A DNA stretch of 64,000 nucleotides from Allodiplogaster sudhausi (taxonomy: Eukaryota; Nematoda; Chromadorea; Rhabditida; Diplogasteridae). The first letter of the stretch is position 1; each line of letters begins with the position of its first letter. Made by a program: the position numbers and the translations under genes. Location: contig CALZFC010000016.1 in assembly GCA_945643635.1 (NCBI GenBank), positions 5,412,001 through 5,476,000 of the forward strand, in the 5' to 3' direction. Positions 1 to 12,471 of the stretch are shown here, in pieces. A model generated the notes under the pieces. It worked only from the letters and a program-made list of their open reading frames with translations, had not been told where the DNA came from and did not search any database.

Positions 1-2589
1 CTGTGCCATTTCTTCCAGAATGACAGATTTCGGCTGTGTGTAAAGAATGTGTCTTTTGTGTAAAGAAAGTGTCCTTGCTTTATGACAAAGAAAAAAAAAG
101 ACATTAGCGCATTTGGAAAAGTGGGAATGTTCCAACAGAGATTGCAATTGAGGCATGATGTATATGGGAATTGGGGGAAGAGAGAATAAAATGAAGAGCG
201 TAAGAACGAAGAGGAAGATTGGGAAATATTTCTCACTCTCTTTTCCAATTTTGTCAGTGCCACCTCAACGACCGTTCTGCGACTCTTCATATAAAGGAAC
301 TGGAGTAGATCCAACAAATGGGCCGGTTCCTTCTTTTATCTCACTTTTCCCCACATCTTCCTCAACGACATCGCATAATATGTGTTTATCTAACATAAAT
401 GATTTCTTAATATTCAAGTTCAAATGTACCTTCCAGATGTTAGTTCGTCGAAGCCAGCTTGTGCTCGTTTGCCTAGTTGCTCTTATATTCACATGCGCAG
501 TGCTTCACATGCGACGAATTATTCTTTTTTTGTTTAAATAATAAGTATGGAAACTCCTACCCGAACATCTCACTGAAATGGTCCTTTTTTGTTTCAATCT
601 TCGCCTTGCCTTGCGCATCCGCGACACTTGAGCAGCCTTGTGGTTTTGCCACTCGAATAGAGAGAACGGACCAGGGAATTATTTTTTTCTGTTTGTGTGT
701 GTTGGATTTGTCTTTCTTACGGTTCTTTTCATTTCTTCTTGGTAAATAAAGAATTATCCATCCACGGCAGCACTTCAAGAGAAAAATGTTAAAACAATAT
801 GGGTTTATAGTGCATGAAAACCACCAGGCCAGTATACCTATCTATTATTGCAGATGAGAATTCGTAATATCTTTTATTGCAGATTTCAAATGAAGTGGAT
901 GTCCGTTCCAAGACCGCGGATATTGAGGATTGATTCCTGTTCTTTTTAATAATTAACTACTATTTTTCTTGTACTTAATTAAAAATATACGTTTCATGTT
1001 TAATTCTCCACCAAATGCTATCTATCATTCATTTTTAAGATCTGTTTATTGTTCACAGTAAGTGCTATTTTATTTTAATGTACATTTTATTATTGATTTA
1101 TCTCTTGGCTCATGGCGCATGAAAACCTCCAGGCCAATTTAGTTATATTTATTTGTATTAACCGATTTGCGCTTTAAAATTACAACGTCTTCCTGTTTTT
1201 TATTCGTAATATCGTAAATTGTAGATAAAAACGAGGTGGACTTCTGAAATAATTGTAAGAGTGAAAACGTTGAGGTTATGCTATTTCTTGTAATCTTATT
1301 TTTATCTAATAAAGTTATATTTAACCACATTTAAAAAAAGGCATGCGAAGCACAGGAGTCAAACACTTGCAGTTCTTTGTATTCAAACGGATGTGCACTT
1401 CGTTTGATATCTGCAAAAAAAATATTACAAATAGTTATCAGTAACAGAAGATCGATTAGGTTAATAGAAATTTATAAATTATTTGGAATGGTGGTTTTCA
1501 TGCATTACGAACCAATATGTAAAACTAGCGATTGTATTAAACGATACTGAGGTGGAGCAGATTCGGGAAAATTAATTCTATTCTATATATATCGCTACAA
1601 CTACAGAGATAAATTTTACGAACAAAACGAAAAACTTTTGATTTAAAAAAGGAACTAAAACTTCTTTATCGAATAAGCCCGCTAACATCGACGAATGGAT
1701 GTCCCTTCTGGATTGTGCGTACACTTATACATCGGGTGAGTTGAATATCAGCAAGGAAAACATAAAATAATACCCTGGTCTATTCTCTTTATTCGAGTGA
1801 CAAAACCACATGGCCGTTGGAGTGTCGCGGATTCGCTGTCTGCAAGGCGAAAGGTTGGAACGTTCTCCTTGTAACAAAAGTGCTGGGTCCATTAAATTCG
1901 TTTTGGATGAGCACTATTTAAAATGATCCTCTTGGATGTGTGCAGGACACCATTGGGAGGGGGATTTCTCTAGCAAGAATTGAATTTAACAAAACGCTGT
2001 GTACTAAACGCCGATGATAGTTTTTCCGAGTAGTTTAGAGAGATCCTTCATTTTGCTTGAAAGCTCGTTGCACATATAAGTTCAATGCGTATGAAAACCA
2101 CCAGGCCAAATAGGTCAAATTAATTTTGACAACCGCCCGTTTTGTTTGCGCTGTAATATTACAACGTTTTCCAGGTTTTATACTAGTAATATATCGTTTA
2201 TTTTGTTCGACTATATAGCTATTCGTAAAATATTTTATTGCAGATAACAAACGAAGTGGACATCCGTTCTAAGAGCGAAAATATTTAGATTTTATTATTT
2301 TTAACAATTTTTTGTCTAATAAATTTCCTTGTATTCATTGATTGATCTCAGTCCAGATTGCATTGAGAGTGGAGTTGAGAGCGAGGACACGGCTGAAATG
2401 TCGATGATGCACTGTCGGCAAAGTCGAAGTCAACGTCCATCGATTCCAACAAAGAAAGGACCATTTCAATGATAAGTTCGATTAACGGTTCCTAGTCCAT
2501 TAGACAAAAAGAAATTGCCATTTCACTGATATGTTCGGATAACAGTTCTTAATTTATTATAAACATAATAAGTAAAAACCTCCAAAGCC

Positions 2590-2690
2590 CACTCTGTAGA
2601 CTGGAGACTCCCTCCGAGTGCCGTCGCAATAGGCTGAGTGAGCCGCTGCTGGACGAAGTGCTCAATCTCCATGGCTTTTGTAGGGAATGT
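2590..2690 (-). pseudogene. Relic of mannosidase exon E2
   Basis: On the minus strand the stretch containing cagcagcggctcactc through gtctacagagtgg aligns with the real exon at 63230-63374, but internal indels destroy the frame and the flanks are unrelated. The mirrored copy lies near 18395-18480. Confidence 0.7.
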
Positions 2691-2904
2691 AGTTGAGAAA
2701 AGAAGGATTATGGAGTCAGTTGAATAAAATCAAGGAACCACCGAAATGTTCAAAAGAGGAGAGCGTTTTGGTTATTTTTTTAAGAAAATTTTTTATGTGA
2801 AAAAACTTTCTTTTATATGAAAACATGAGCATTCTTTCGCACCACTTCGCGGTCGTCGAAATCAGAAGGGACTGGAAATCAAAGAAAACAGTAGGATTCA
2901 TTTC

Positions 2905-2990
2905 TCTCAAGGTCTCGAAGCGCATTGAGAGTGGAGTGAAGAGCATGGACACCGTTCACACCGATTTGAACGCTATCGTGGTGTGCTTTT
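2905..2990 (+). pseudogene. Relic of mannosidase exon E1
   Basis: Reads KVSKRIESGVKSMDTVHTDL on the plus strand, closely matching the real exon at 63680-63748 ([19 protein letters not shown]). Splice sites are lost and neighbours are other relics. Just upstream (2835-2870, minus strand) is a fragment reading DDREVV, expected immediately before E1 in GH38 enzymes, so pieces are present but in inconsistent orientation. A second, worse E1 relic is at about 2345-2400. Confidence 0.7.
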
Positions 2991-3149
2991 TATGGAGATT
3001 AAAGATTTCGCACCAACAAACAAGAATTCCTCTCAGAATACTAGTTTAAATTTTTTTTCATTTTTTAAAATTTAAAAGCAATTATGGTGATGATCTATTG
3101 GGGGTATCTCATTTTCAGTAAAAAAGAAGTATTAAGAATAAATCCGCCA

Positions 3150-3279
3150 AAGTTGCCAGATTCGTCGTAATTGAGGAAGCTCTCGTGAAGCTGGTCGTTC
3201 TTGCCAACCCTGCTGACATTCAACTCACCCAGACGTACACAATCGAGAAGGGACAGACATTTGTCGATTTTAACGGTTG
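3150..3279 (+). pseudogene. Exon-like relic, probably upstream mannosidase exon
   Basis: An open plus-strand stretch (KVARFVVIEEALVKLVVLAN, then continuing to a stop at 3279) has strongly coding-like composition. Degraded versions occur at 1680-1760, 21640-21680 (minus), 22815-22870 (minus), 58690-58740 and 58890-58990, always among mannosidase relics. By position and flavour it could be the part of the GH38 C-terminal region just before E1, but the matching functional exon would lie right of the window, so this is inference. Confidence 0.45.
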
Positions 3280-4347
3280 AATCCGTATTTCCAAAAAAAA
3301 AACAATTTTCATTTCGTATTTAATTATTGCCATCTGAAATTTAGTTGTGTTTGAAAAATTTATGTTTTTAAAATTTAAAAATTCTTGTGATGTGGTAAAG
3401 AACATTTGTTTTCTTGTTATGGGTGATTTACACGCAGTTCCGTTACGATATCACAAAAGACACATTCTATACACATAGCCGAAATCTGTCATTCTGGAAG
3501 AGATGACACATCATGAAGCTTTTATCCCGATATTAGAGAAGAAGCTCTCTTTCCTGTATTTCGCAAAAGCATTTTGGTCACCATGTTCAATTACGAATGA
3601 AGAAGGACACATTTATGCATTTTGAACCGTATCAATTATCAATCATAAGATGTCTTAACAAAGATCGGGGAAGAAGGAAAGGCTTAAATTGAGAAATGAG
3701 AAGGAATACTCCTCTAGAAGTCGCTATTCCCATTTCGACTGGCCCTTCTACTTCTTCTCTCGCGATAGATAGAATTGAATAGATAGAATAAGCACAGTAA
3801 TCAAACCTCAAAGTTCTCGATCTTACCTCGGATATTTCGAATGATATCTGCAAATAATGTTACATCGCCAACAAAACAATTAATTATTTGTCCTCGCTTC
3901 ACGAGAGCTCCTTCGACTACGACGGAATGTAAAAAAAAATAAAATCTGAAATTTCTCTGTGTTTGAAAGGATGTCCTCTTCGTTTGTTACCTGCAGTTAG
4001 AAGGATATTACAACTGGCCTGTTGGTTTTCATACACTAAGAACCTATATGTAAAACCAGCAATAAACTTCGATGATTGTTTGAAACCGAAATCGCCCGAC
4101 CATTTGAAATATATGCTGTTAAATCAAATTCTCACTTCCATTTGCCTTTCTACTTCTTCTCTCGCGATAGATAGAATGGAATAGAGGTAGAAGCAAGAGA
4201 GACGAGTAGATAATGCAACGAATGTAATATAATGCAAGGAAATTTAATTGCTTAATTAAATGAAAGAATACATTGTCCAAAAATGGTACTTATGCGAACG
4301 ATCAGCAGTCCTTATTAGAAAAAGAAAGTAGGTATTAGAAAGAGAAA

Positions 4348-4736
4348 TACTGTATTTTCTCTATTAGTACCCCCCCCCCTTTATTAGAACCCCCCTGTAA
4401 TTGTACCCCCCTCTGAAAAAGCCATTGAAAAATAGATCCCCTCCTTCTAGTAGAACTCCCTCCAATAGTGCCCCCCTAATAGTCTACTACTTCTGCTCTA
4501 GATGTACCTCGTATAATTCATGATAAATCCGTTGTAAAACGGATATTATTCTGATGATTCCATTGAATTCGGGCTATGATTCTTCTTTTTTTTGGTAATA
4601 AAATGTTGTTATTAAACTTTTAGTGTCACACATTGAAAAATAGTATCCCTCCCTCTAATATCTCTAATAGTGCCCCTCCCCCGCAAGGATATTGAAAAAT
4701 AGAACCCCCGGGGGTACTAATAGAGAAAATACGGTA
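4348..4736. mobile_element. C-rich MITE, copy in left arm
   Basis: Terminal inverted repeats run TACTGTATTTTCTCTATTAG at the left and its complement ending ATACGGTA at the right. The interior repeats CTATTAG/TATTAGAA followed by runs of five to ten C, giving a G-quadruplex-prone strand. No coding capacity. Confidence 0.7.
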
Positions 4737-5029
4737 TAAGTAAAATTTATAAAATCAAAATTCAAAGCTCTCGGTCTTTGCAAATTATTTGTCTTGGTGG
4801 TTTCCATGCACTACGGCTCAATACTTAAACGTGCCATTAAAAGACAGTGATATCTCCTTGATGCGAGCCTTTCACATTAATTATTCCGAATAAAACAAAC
4901 ACTTTATACAGCAAGAAATAAGTATTTAATAAAAGTTTATTTTCTTGGAAATAACGGATAAGATCGCTAACATTTACAAATGCTTGTTCTTTCTCGATCG
5001 TCTACATGTCAGAGAAAGAGAGTGAGAGT

Positions 5030-5060
<31 letters not shown>

Positions 5061-5344
5061 GGATTTTTCTTATGCATATGTTTACACTGAACAGTAGGAA
5101 AACTAACAATGATTATAAAAAATTCCTATATGAATGGAACCCAGGGAACCAAATATAATCAATGGAACACATGAACCTGACTATCCGCCGCAGTCATTAA
5201 GTCACTGTGTCTTGCAAATTAACACAAATATAAATAAGCTTATTGTTAGAAGAATTCCTATGATGCACCTAGATTTTATTTGCAAAAAGTTCTCAGTTTT
5301 ATAAAGAAGTCATGAAAACATATTTTGAAAAAAAAAAGGAATCT

Positions 5345-5545
5345 ACAAACTCCTCTGCCATCATCCTGCAAAGCCGTTTTTCCAGAATAACGTCGAGCCA
5401 TCCTAGAATATTATTATATCCTGCAAATAACATTAGCAAAATCGTCCTTTCAACGCCTGAGGCAAAAGGAGGAAGGGCGAGAGTGTTGACGTTGACGGTT
5501 TCAGTTGATGGCGACGACGAATCATGGGGAAGAGAGAGAGAGAAG
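5345..5545 (-). pseudogene. Scrambled mannosidase relic: E2 start, E4, E3
   Basis: Read on the minus strand, the order is: start of E2 (ATGATTCGTCGTCGCC, near 5525), then an E4-like stretch (near 5465-5500), then an E3-like stretch (gttattctggaaaaacgg, near 5375-5400). The functional gene has E2-E3-E4. Relative to real E3, one base is missing after CGGCTT, which breaks the frame. Copies occur at about 12195-12390 and, mirrored, 15535-15735. Confidence 0.7.
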
Positions 5546-5575
5546 GAGAGAGAGAATAAGAAAAGTGAGAGAGAA

Positions 5576-5636
<61 letters not shown>

Positions 5637-5637
5637 A

Positions 5638-5945
5638 CTCGCATCCCTTTCTCACTCGCATCCCTTTCTCACTCGCATCCCTTTCTTCACTCGCATCCCT
5701 TTCTCACTCGCATCCCTTTCTCACTCGCATCCCTTTCTCACTCGCATCCCTTTCTCACTTGCATCCCTTTCTCACTCGCATCCCTTTCTCACTCGCATCC
5801 CTTTCTCACTCGCATCCCTTTCACACTCGCATCCCTTTCTCACTCGCATCCCTTTCACACTCGCATCCCTTTCTTCACTCGCATCCCTTTCTCACTCGCA
5901 TCCCTTTCTCACTAGCATCCCTTTCTCACTCGCATCCCTTTCTCG
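5638..5945 (+). repeat. 17-bp minisatellite (CTCGCATCCCTTTCTCA)n
   Basis: About 17-18 units of a 17-bp motif with a few one-base variants run from the end of a GA tract to just before the LINE ORF1. The array is absent from the right arm and from copy 2 of the duplication, so it arrived with, or expanded beside, the LINE. It may be the 5' UTR of the element. Confidence 0.9.
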
Positions 5946-6051
5946 TTGCGGTGCGGCTGCTCTCTCTGTGTGCTCCAGCCGTTGCTGCAACTTCATGCTC
6001 TAAACCCTGTGCCTGGGTTTTCTTGTCTCGTAAGGCACCTTAATCGGTAAG

Positions 6052-7000
6052 ATGTCTGGTTCATCGTCCCCCTCTGCCACTGGCCAAATTGCCGCTCGGG
6101 TGCTGTCTCTCTTCCAGAACGCACCGCCCTCTCTCAAGCGCCCTCGTCCCAACTCTACTCCTGGCAGCCCCTCCACTTCTCTGGCATCCACTGACTTCGA
6201 CGCTCTCGTCGACTCCATCGAGAGACTCATCCGCGGCCACACCGAGTTATCTGCCAAGGTCGACGAGCAGCAGCGCACAATCGAGGATCTGTCAGGTCAG
6301 CTCGTCCAGACCCGCGCCCAGCTTGCTGAAGTAGTTGCTGGCTCGTCTCCCCCTCAGCCCCAGGACATCCCCATGTCCTCCCCTCGCCAACCCGCTTCTT
6401 CCGTTGCCCCTGCCGCTCCTTCCCTTACGGACTCCTGGGACTTCAATGCGGAAACACCAGAGGAACGCGATGATCGCAAGGAGCGTTCGCGCGCTCTCGT
6501 TCTTTCTGGCCTCCCCCCGCAGCCTTCCTCCTCCTCTCCCTGCTGCCAAGGCCGACATCTTCGCCGTCGAGAAGATCCTCGACTTCCTCGGAGTCCCGGC
6601 TGCCCCTGTGGCGGTTTACAGGCTCCCTTCAAAGGCTGGCATTCCCTTGACGAAGATCATCATGCCTTCCTCCGAGGCTCAGCAGCGCGCACTCCGCGCT
6701 GCCCGCTCTCTCCGTTTCTTCCCGGGCTATGAGCGCTGCTTCCTCCGCCCCAGTCTCACCCTCGCCCAGAGGGGAATCCGACCGGCCCCACGTCGCCCTC
6801 CCCCGGATTTCTCTCGCTTCTTCTCGAACCCACGCCAACCTAATGACCGGGCAGTTCGCGCCTCTCGAGGCCAGCCGCGGCAGCACCAGCCTCACCGCCG
6901 CCCTCTCGCACCTAATGTCACGTACTCGGCTGGCCAGCCTGCTGCCCCCAACTTCGTCCACCCCAACCCATTCGCGCCTCTCCAGTACCAGCGAAACTAG
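6052..7000 (+). pseudogene. LINE ORF1 protein, frameshifted
   Basis: Starts MSGSSSPSATGQ. Residues ~45-90 form a heptad-like helix (VDSIERLIRGHTELSAKVDE onward), followed by a Pro/Ser-rich linker and then LVLSGLP. At about 6510 the homologous reading passes to another frame (ADIFAVEKILDFLGVPAAPV onward), which stays open to a stop at 7000. One frameshift therefore splits the gene. CR1-type ORF1 proteins are RNA-binding chaperone-like partners of the reverse transcriptase. C-rich coding sequence sets it apart from the AT-rich surroundings. Confidence 0.75.
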
Positions 7001-7044
7001 GCCACGAAGGTCGAAGGACGAGATACAGACAATGCAAAGTTCAA

Positions 7045-10000
7045 ATGTTTAATGCTCGATCACTTTTAAACAAGACGGCCGAACTTTCAATTCTACTTAA
7101 GCAGAATATTCCTATTATAGCTGTCACAGAAACATGGTTGAATTCTACTATTTTAGATTCCCTTTTGTTAGCCGATGAGACAAGTAATTACAACCTTTTC
7201 CGTAGAGATAGAATTAGAAAGAAAGGAGGCGGAGTCGCCATTTTTGTTAGCTCCTGTTTCACAGTTAAGACAATCTTTTCTCTCTCTCTGCCTAATGCCT
7301 TTGAACTCCTCTCTCTGGATGTCTTTGTAGATGATGATGCATTTCGTATTATTTTGGTCTACCGCCCCCCGTCCTGCGCAGCTGTAGATAATTCTCAGCT
7401 TCTCAAGTATATAAGAGATCTATCTACTTGCGCCCATCCATCACTACTCTTAGGAGATTTTAATTACCCTGATATTGATTGGCATTCTCCTCCTCCCATG
7501 GCAACTCCGGCATCGTCTCAAGCGAAAGAATTTCTAGCCTTAATTCAGTCCTCTCACCTTGCCCAACTTACCCCTTCCGCAACATGTAATGGTCACACTC
7601 TGGATCTCATTCTCAGAAATTCCCCTGGCCTTATCTCAGATACCTCCTTGATCCCTCCATTTGCAACTTCTGATCATTCTGCTCTTACAGCTACAATTAA
7701 TTTGCAATTTACTGTTCCTTTATATACTTTTGTTAAAGATTTTCATAAAGTAGATTATACAGCAGCTGCCCAATATTTATTTAATCTTAATTTGCTTGAT
7801 GTATTCCATAGAATTTGTGACATTGATGAGATGTATGCAGCTTTTTCGTCGTCCCTTAAATTTGTAGAAGCTAATTTTGTTCCCTATAAGCGCGTTTCGC
7901 TTAATGGTGAAAAACTTCCTGAACATATTCACAGACTGCGATCTAGGCGTTATAAAGCTTGGGAACGAAATCTGGTAATTGGTTCTATTGAATCTCGCCC
8001 CTGAATTTTTAAAACTTAGTCGTATGTATAAGTCCGCCGTCGACAAATACGCTAGAAATATAGAAAAGAAGATTATTGAATCAAGTAATAAGCGTATATT
8101 CTTCCGTTATGTCAGAAATAGGATTTCTAATGCTCTGAGAGGCGTAGATATTTTAATTGATCAATCCGGTACTAGTTGCTCAGATGACTCTGCTAAGGCT
8201 GACCTATTAGCTACTTCGTTTTCTAGTCATTTTATTCAAGACGACTCTTTTCTACCTCCAGTGTTATTCTCCCCATCGCCTATAGCCCCCCCCCCCCCCG
8301 TTTTCTGTTCATTTCGCTCGTCATGATATATGTAATTTGATAGAGAGATGGAAGAACTCTTCTTGCAATGCTCCTGACCACTTTAATATGCATTTTCTTA
8401 AGCAATTGGCCGTTCCCATTAGTGAATGTCTCGAATATATATTCAGCTTTTCATATTGTCACTCGGTTATTCCCTCTATTTGGAAACAATCTATTATTGT
8501 TCCTTTACGCAAGAAGCCCCCCTTCTCTGATCCTTCCAATTATAGACCGGTTAGCATAACCTGTTTCTTTTCTCGAGTTTTTGAGCGAATGCTTTGTAAG
8601 TCTCTTTATCGTTGGTGCGAAGAGGCGCACATCTTGCCTGACGAACAGTACGGCTTTAGGCCAAATAGATCAATTGAGTTGCAACTGTTAGATGCTATGG
8701 AGTATTGGACACGTTCTCTTTCTAACTCTCGTACAACTGATGTAATATACTTTGATCATGCCAAAGCTTTTGATAGGGTTTCTCATCGTAAGCTTATATA
8801 CAAACTTCAGCATTATAATTTTCCAGCTAAGGTCATTAATTGGTTTAAAGGAGGCCTTAAGGGAAAAACTCCTACCACGAAGTCCCTGACGGATTTGGAC
8901 GGAATGATAAAAAGAACGGAGTAAAGAATCAACAGAAATGGTGCTACTGCCCCTTGCCTCTCTCCCCAGAATCTTGTGGTTTGCACCACTGCCAGGTGAG
9001 CCTACATGTTAAGAAAAACCCGGCCAATGTTGGTTGCGCGCACCATGTGTATGCAATTAATGGGAATGACAAGCTTGGCCCAAGCGGCCGCAGTGTTGCT
9101 ATGTTAAAAATGTTTGAAAATGGCGGGAAAATAAAATATTTGGGAATTCAAAGTAGAAAGCAGTGTTAATTTCCTCAGGGCATGAAGGTTTTCGTGACTA
9201 CGGGACACTTGCAATCGAAGTTTCTAGCACAACCCGACCAAAGAAGGCGAAAGAAACAAGACACTATTTATTAGCCTCAGACCTCCTTTAAAGAGTTTCT
9301 TTCAAATCGATCCTTTGTTGTTCGGGTAGGTACATCAGTCTCTCCTCCAAGACATGTTGTAAGTGGAGTTCCCCAGGGTAGCGTTTGTGGTCCCCTTCTC
9401 TTCCTTATATATGTCGCAGATCTTCCACCATTGATAGAACCTACTGGTGCCGTCGTTAAGGCGTTTGCTGATGATATTAAAGTTTACAAGGCTTTCGGTC
9501 TTTCGGAGGATAGAGCTTCTCTTCAAAATGCTATTGATATTGTTTCATGTTGGGCCAATACTTGGCAACTTCCATTAGCGATTGACAAGTGCTCTGTCTT
9601 GCATATTGGTACTTCAAATCCTAGAATTCCCTATCTCCTTAATGGCTCTCTTATAGGAGCTTGTGATTCTATCCGTGATCTAGGAATCGTTGTTGATCAT
9701 AGGTTGACATTTTCTGAACATTGTAGAATTGTTACCTCTAAGGCCATGTCAAAACTTCACCAGATATTAAGAGCCCTCAGAAGCAAAAACCCCAACACCC
9801 TTGTTTTCGCTTACACCACTTATGTCAGATCAGTTTTAGAGTTTGCTACTAGCGTGTATTCTCCCCATTTACTTAAGGATATTAAGATTTTAGAAAAAGT
9901 CCGAATTACTTTACTCGCCGTCTATTTGTTCGTTGCTTCGGATATATTTTTGATTCTCTCCCTGATAGTCAATATAGAAACCTCAAACTCTCGTTACCAT

Positions 10001-10240
10001 CTCTCAAGGCACGCCGCGATAACAGAGATTTAGATATACTTCGTAAGCTTATCTTTGGTCGTTGCTATTTGTCCCGCAAGAACCCCCATTATCTTAGTTT
10101 TAAGCATTCTAGGACACGCGGTCTCAGCTTCAAGCTTCACGTCCCCGCATCCAGACTTAAATCCCGATCTCATTCTTTCTTTGTAAGGGCCCTGTCTTCA
10201 TTCAATAAGCTATATAAGAATTCATCGTTAATTATTCCTT
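7045..10240 (+). pseudogene. LINE ORF2: endonuclease-reverse transcriptase, broken
   Basis: Endonuclease domain (7045-8000) has NARSLLNKT, TETWL, GDFN and SDH motifs of APE-like LINE nucleases. The reverse transcriptase has SNYRPVSI, the palm motif YFDHAKAFDRV, GVPQGS and the catalytic FADD. Breaks: frameshift near 7990, another at the poly-C run near 8290, a 437 bp MITE inserted at 8850-9286 inside the reverse transcriptase, and a frameshift near 9905. After the last one the usual C-terminal region continues in a different frame to a TAA near 10240. Not functional. The endonuclease would nick target DNA and the RT copy the element RNA at that site. Confidence 0.88.
8850..9286. mobile_element. 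Small DNA transposon/MITE inserted in LINE RT
   Basis: Removing 437 bp restores an uninterrupted RT reading across the site. TTTAAA is duplicated on both sides (8844-8849 and 9287-9292) and the ends are imperfect inverted repeats (GGAGGCCTTA at left, TCAGACCTCC at right). No coding capacity was recognised. Confidence 0.8.
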
Positions 10241-10365
10241 AATCTCTTTTATCTCATTCTTAGATAGTGTTTGGCCGTATAGGTTTGCATATTACCATTG
10301 CTATTATTATTAATTGTTTACCACGTGTATTACTTGTGATACCGTAATAAATTCATTCATTCAAG

Positions 10366-11893
10366 TCGCTATTCCCATTTCGACTGGCCCTTCTACTTCT
10401 TCTCTCGTGATAGATAGAATTGAATAGAGGTAGAAGAAATCAATGAGAGGCGAGGAGAGAAATTAAGTATTTAATAGAATGCAACTAATGTAATGGAATA
10501 CCAGGAAAATTAATACAATGCTTGGAAAGTTAATTGTTAAATTAATAAAAGAATTCATTAGCCAAAAATTGTACTTATGCGACTAATTAGAAAAAGAAAG
10601 AAAGAGGATGTTAGGACGAGATTTATAAGTAAAATTTATAAAAAGTATTTTATTAAGCACAGTAATCAAACCTCAAAGTTCTCGATCTTACCTCGGATAT
10701 TTCGAATGATATCTGCAAATAATGTTACATCGCCAACAAAACAATTAATTATTTGTCCTCGCTTCACGAGAGCTCCTTCGACTACGACGGAATGTAAAAA
10801 AAAAATAAAATCTGAAATTTCTCTGTGTTTGAAAGGATGTCCTCTTCGTTTGTTACCTGCAGTTAGAAGGATATTACAACTGGCCTGTTGGTTTTCATAC
10901 ACTAAGAACCTATATGTAAAACCAGCAATAAACTTCGATGATTGTTTGAAACCGAAATCGCCCGACCATTTGAAATATATGCTGTTAAATCAAATTCTCA
11001 CTTCCATTTGCCTTTCTACTTCTTCTCTCGCGATAGATAGAATGGAATAGAGGTAGAAGGAAGAGAGACGAGTAGATAATGCAACGAATGTAATATAATG
11101 CAAGGAAATTTAATTGCTTAATTAAATGAAAGAATACATTGTCCAAAAATGGTACTTATGCGAACGATCAGCAGTCCTTATTAGAAAAAGAAAGTAGGTA
11201 TTAGAAAGAGAAATACTGTATTTTCTCTATTAGTACCCCCCCCCTTTATTAGAACCCCCCTGTAATTGTACCCCCCTCTGAAAAAGCCATTGAAAAATAG
11301 ATCCCCTCCTTCTAGTAGAACTCCCTCCAATAGTGCCCCCCTAATAGTCTACTACTTCTGCTCTAGATGTACCTCGTATAATTCATGATAAATCCGTTGT
11401 AAAACGGATATTATTCTGATGATTCCATTGAATTCGGGCTATGATTCTTCTTTTTTTGGTAATAAAATGTTGTTATTAAACTTTTAGTGTCACACATTGA
11501 AAAATAGTATCCCTCCCTCTAATATCTCTAATAGTGCCCTTCCCCCGCAAGGGTATTGAAAAATAGAACCCCCCGGGGTACTAATAGAGAAAATACGGTA
11601 TAAGTAAAATTTATAAAATCAAAATTCAAAGCTCTCGGTCTTTGCAAATTATTTGTCTTGGTGGTTTCCATGCACTACGGCTCAATACTTAAACGAGCCA
11701 TTAAAAGACAGTGATATCTCCTTGATGCGAGCCTTTCACATTAATTATTCCGAATAAAACAAACACTTTATACAGCAAGAAATAAGTATTTAATAAAAGT
11801 TTATTTTCTTGGAAATAACGGATAAGATCGCTAACATTTACAAATGCTTGTTCTTTCTCGATCGTCTACATGTCAGAGAAAGAGAGTGAGAGT

Positions 11894-11924
<31 letters not shown>

Positions 11925-12438
11925 GGATTTTTCTTATGCATATGTTTACACTGAACAGTAGGAAAACTAACAATGATTATAAAAAATTCCTATATGAATG
12001 GAACCCAGGGAACCAAATATAATCAATGGAACACATGAACCTGACTATCCGCCGCAGTCATTAAGTCACTGTGTCTTGCAAATTAACACAAATATAAATA
12101 AGCTTATTGTTAGAAGAATTCCTATGATGCACCTAGATTTTATTTGCAAAAAGTTCTCAGTTTTATAAAGAAGTCATGAAAAGATATTTTGAAAAAAAAA
12201 GGAATCTACAAACTCCTCTGCCATCATCCTGCAAAGCCGTTTTTCCAGAATAACGTCGAGCCATCCTAGAATATTATTATATCCTGCAAATAACATTAGC
12301 AAAATCGTCCTTTCAACGCCTGAGGCAAAAGGAGGAAGGGCGAGAGTGTTGACGTTGACGGTTTCAGTTGATGGCGACGACGAATCATGGGGAAGAGAGA
12401 GAGAGAAGGAGAGAGAGAATAAGAAAAGTGAGAGAGAA

Positions 12439-12470
<32 letters not shown>
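10366..12470 (+). repeat. Direct duplication, copy 2
   Basis: Begins directly after the (ATTC) tail of the LINE with aagtcgctattcccatttcg, the same bases as at about 3718, and runs to the GA microsatellite near 12470, where it rejoins sequence colinear with the right arm. Contains its own copy of the C-rich MITE and of the scrambled mannosidase relic. Confidence 0.85.
11214..11600. mobile_element. C-rich MITE, copy in duplicated segment
   Basis: Second copy of the same element, with identical ends and slightly different C-run lengths. It was evidently carried by the segmental duplication rather than by a new transposition. Confidence 0.7.

Positions 12471-12471
<1 letters not shown>

Larger units (their letters stand above)
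3718..5630 (+). repeat. Direct duplication, copy 1
   Basis: Near-identical to 10366-12470 apart from a ~210 bp block (about 10441-10650) present only in copy 2. Together the copies bracket the minisatellite and LINE. The right arm has a single version resembling copy 1, including the absence of the 210 bp block. Confidence 0.85.
5638..10362 (+). mobile_element. CR1-like non-LTR retrotransposon (dead)
   Basis: Two-ORF LINE: ORF1 with coiled-coil-like region, ORF2 with APE-type endonuclease then reverse transcriptase. The 3' end is a short (ATTC) run, typical of CR1-clade elements, which end in short repeats rather than poly(A). The length from ORF1 to tail (4.3 kb) is close to full length. 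Several frameshifts and an inserted MITE make it non-functional. The 5' limit is uncertain: either the minisatellite belongs to it or it begins near 5946. Confidence 0.85.

Noticed and set aside
5638..5945. CRISPR array
   Set aside because: Direct 17-bp tandem units without spacers in eukaryotic DNA; a minisatellite.
5312..6043. Long plus-strand frames with SLASLSHSHPF-type repeats
   Set aside because: They are translations of a GA tract plus the 17-bp minisatellite, open in three frames because the unit contains no stop; not a gene.
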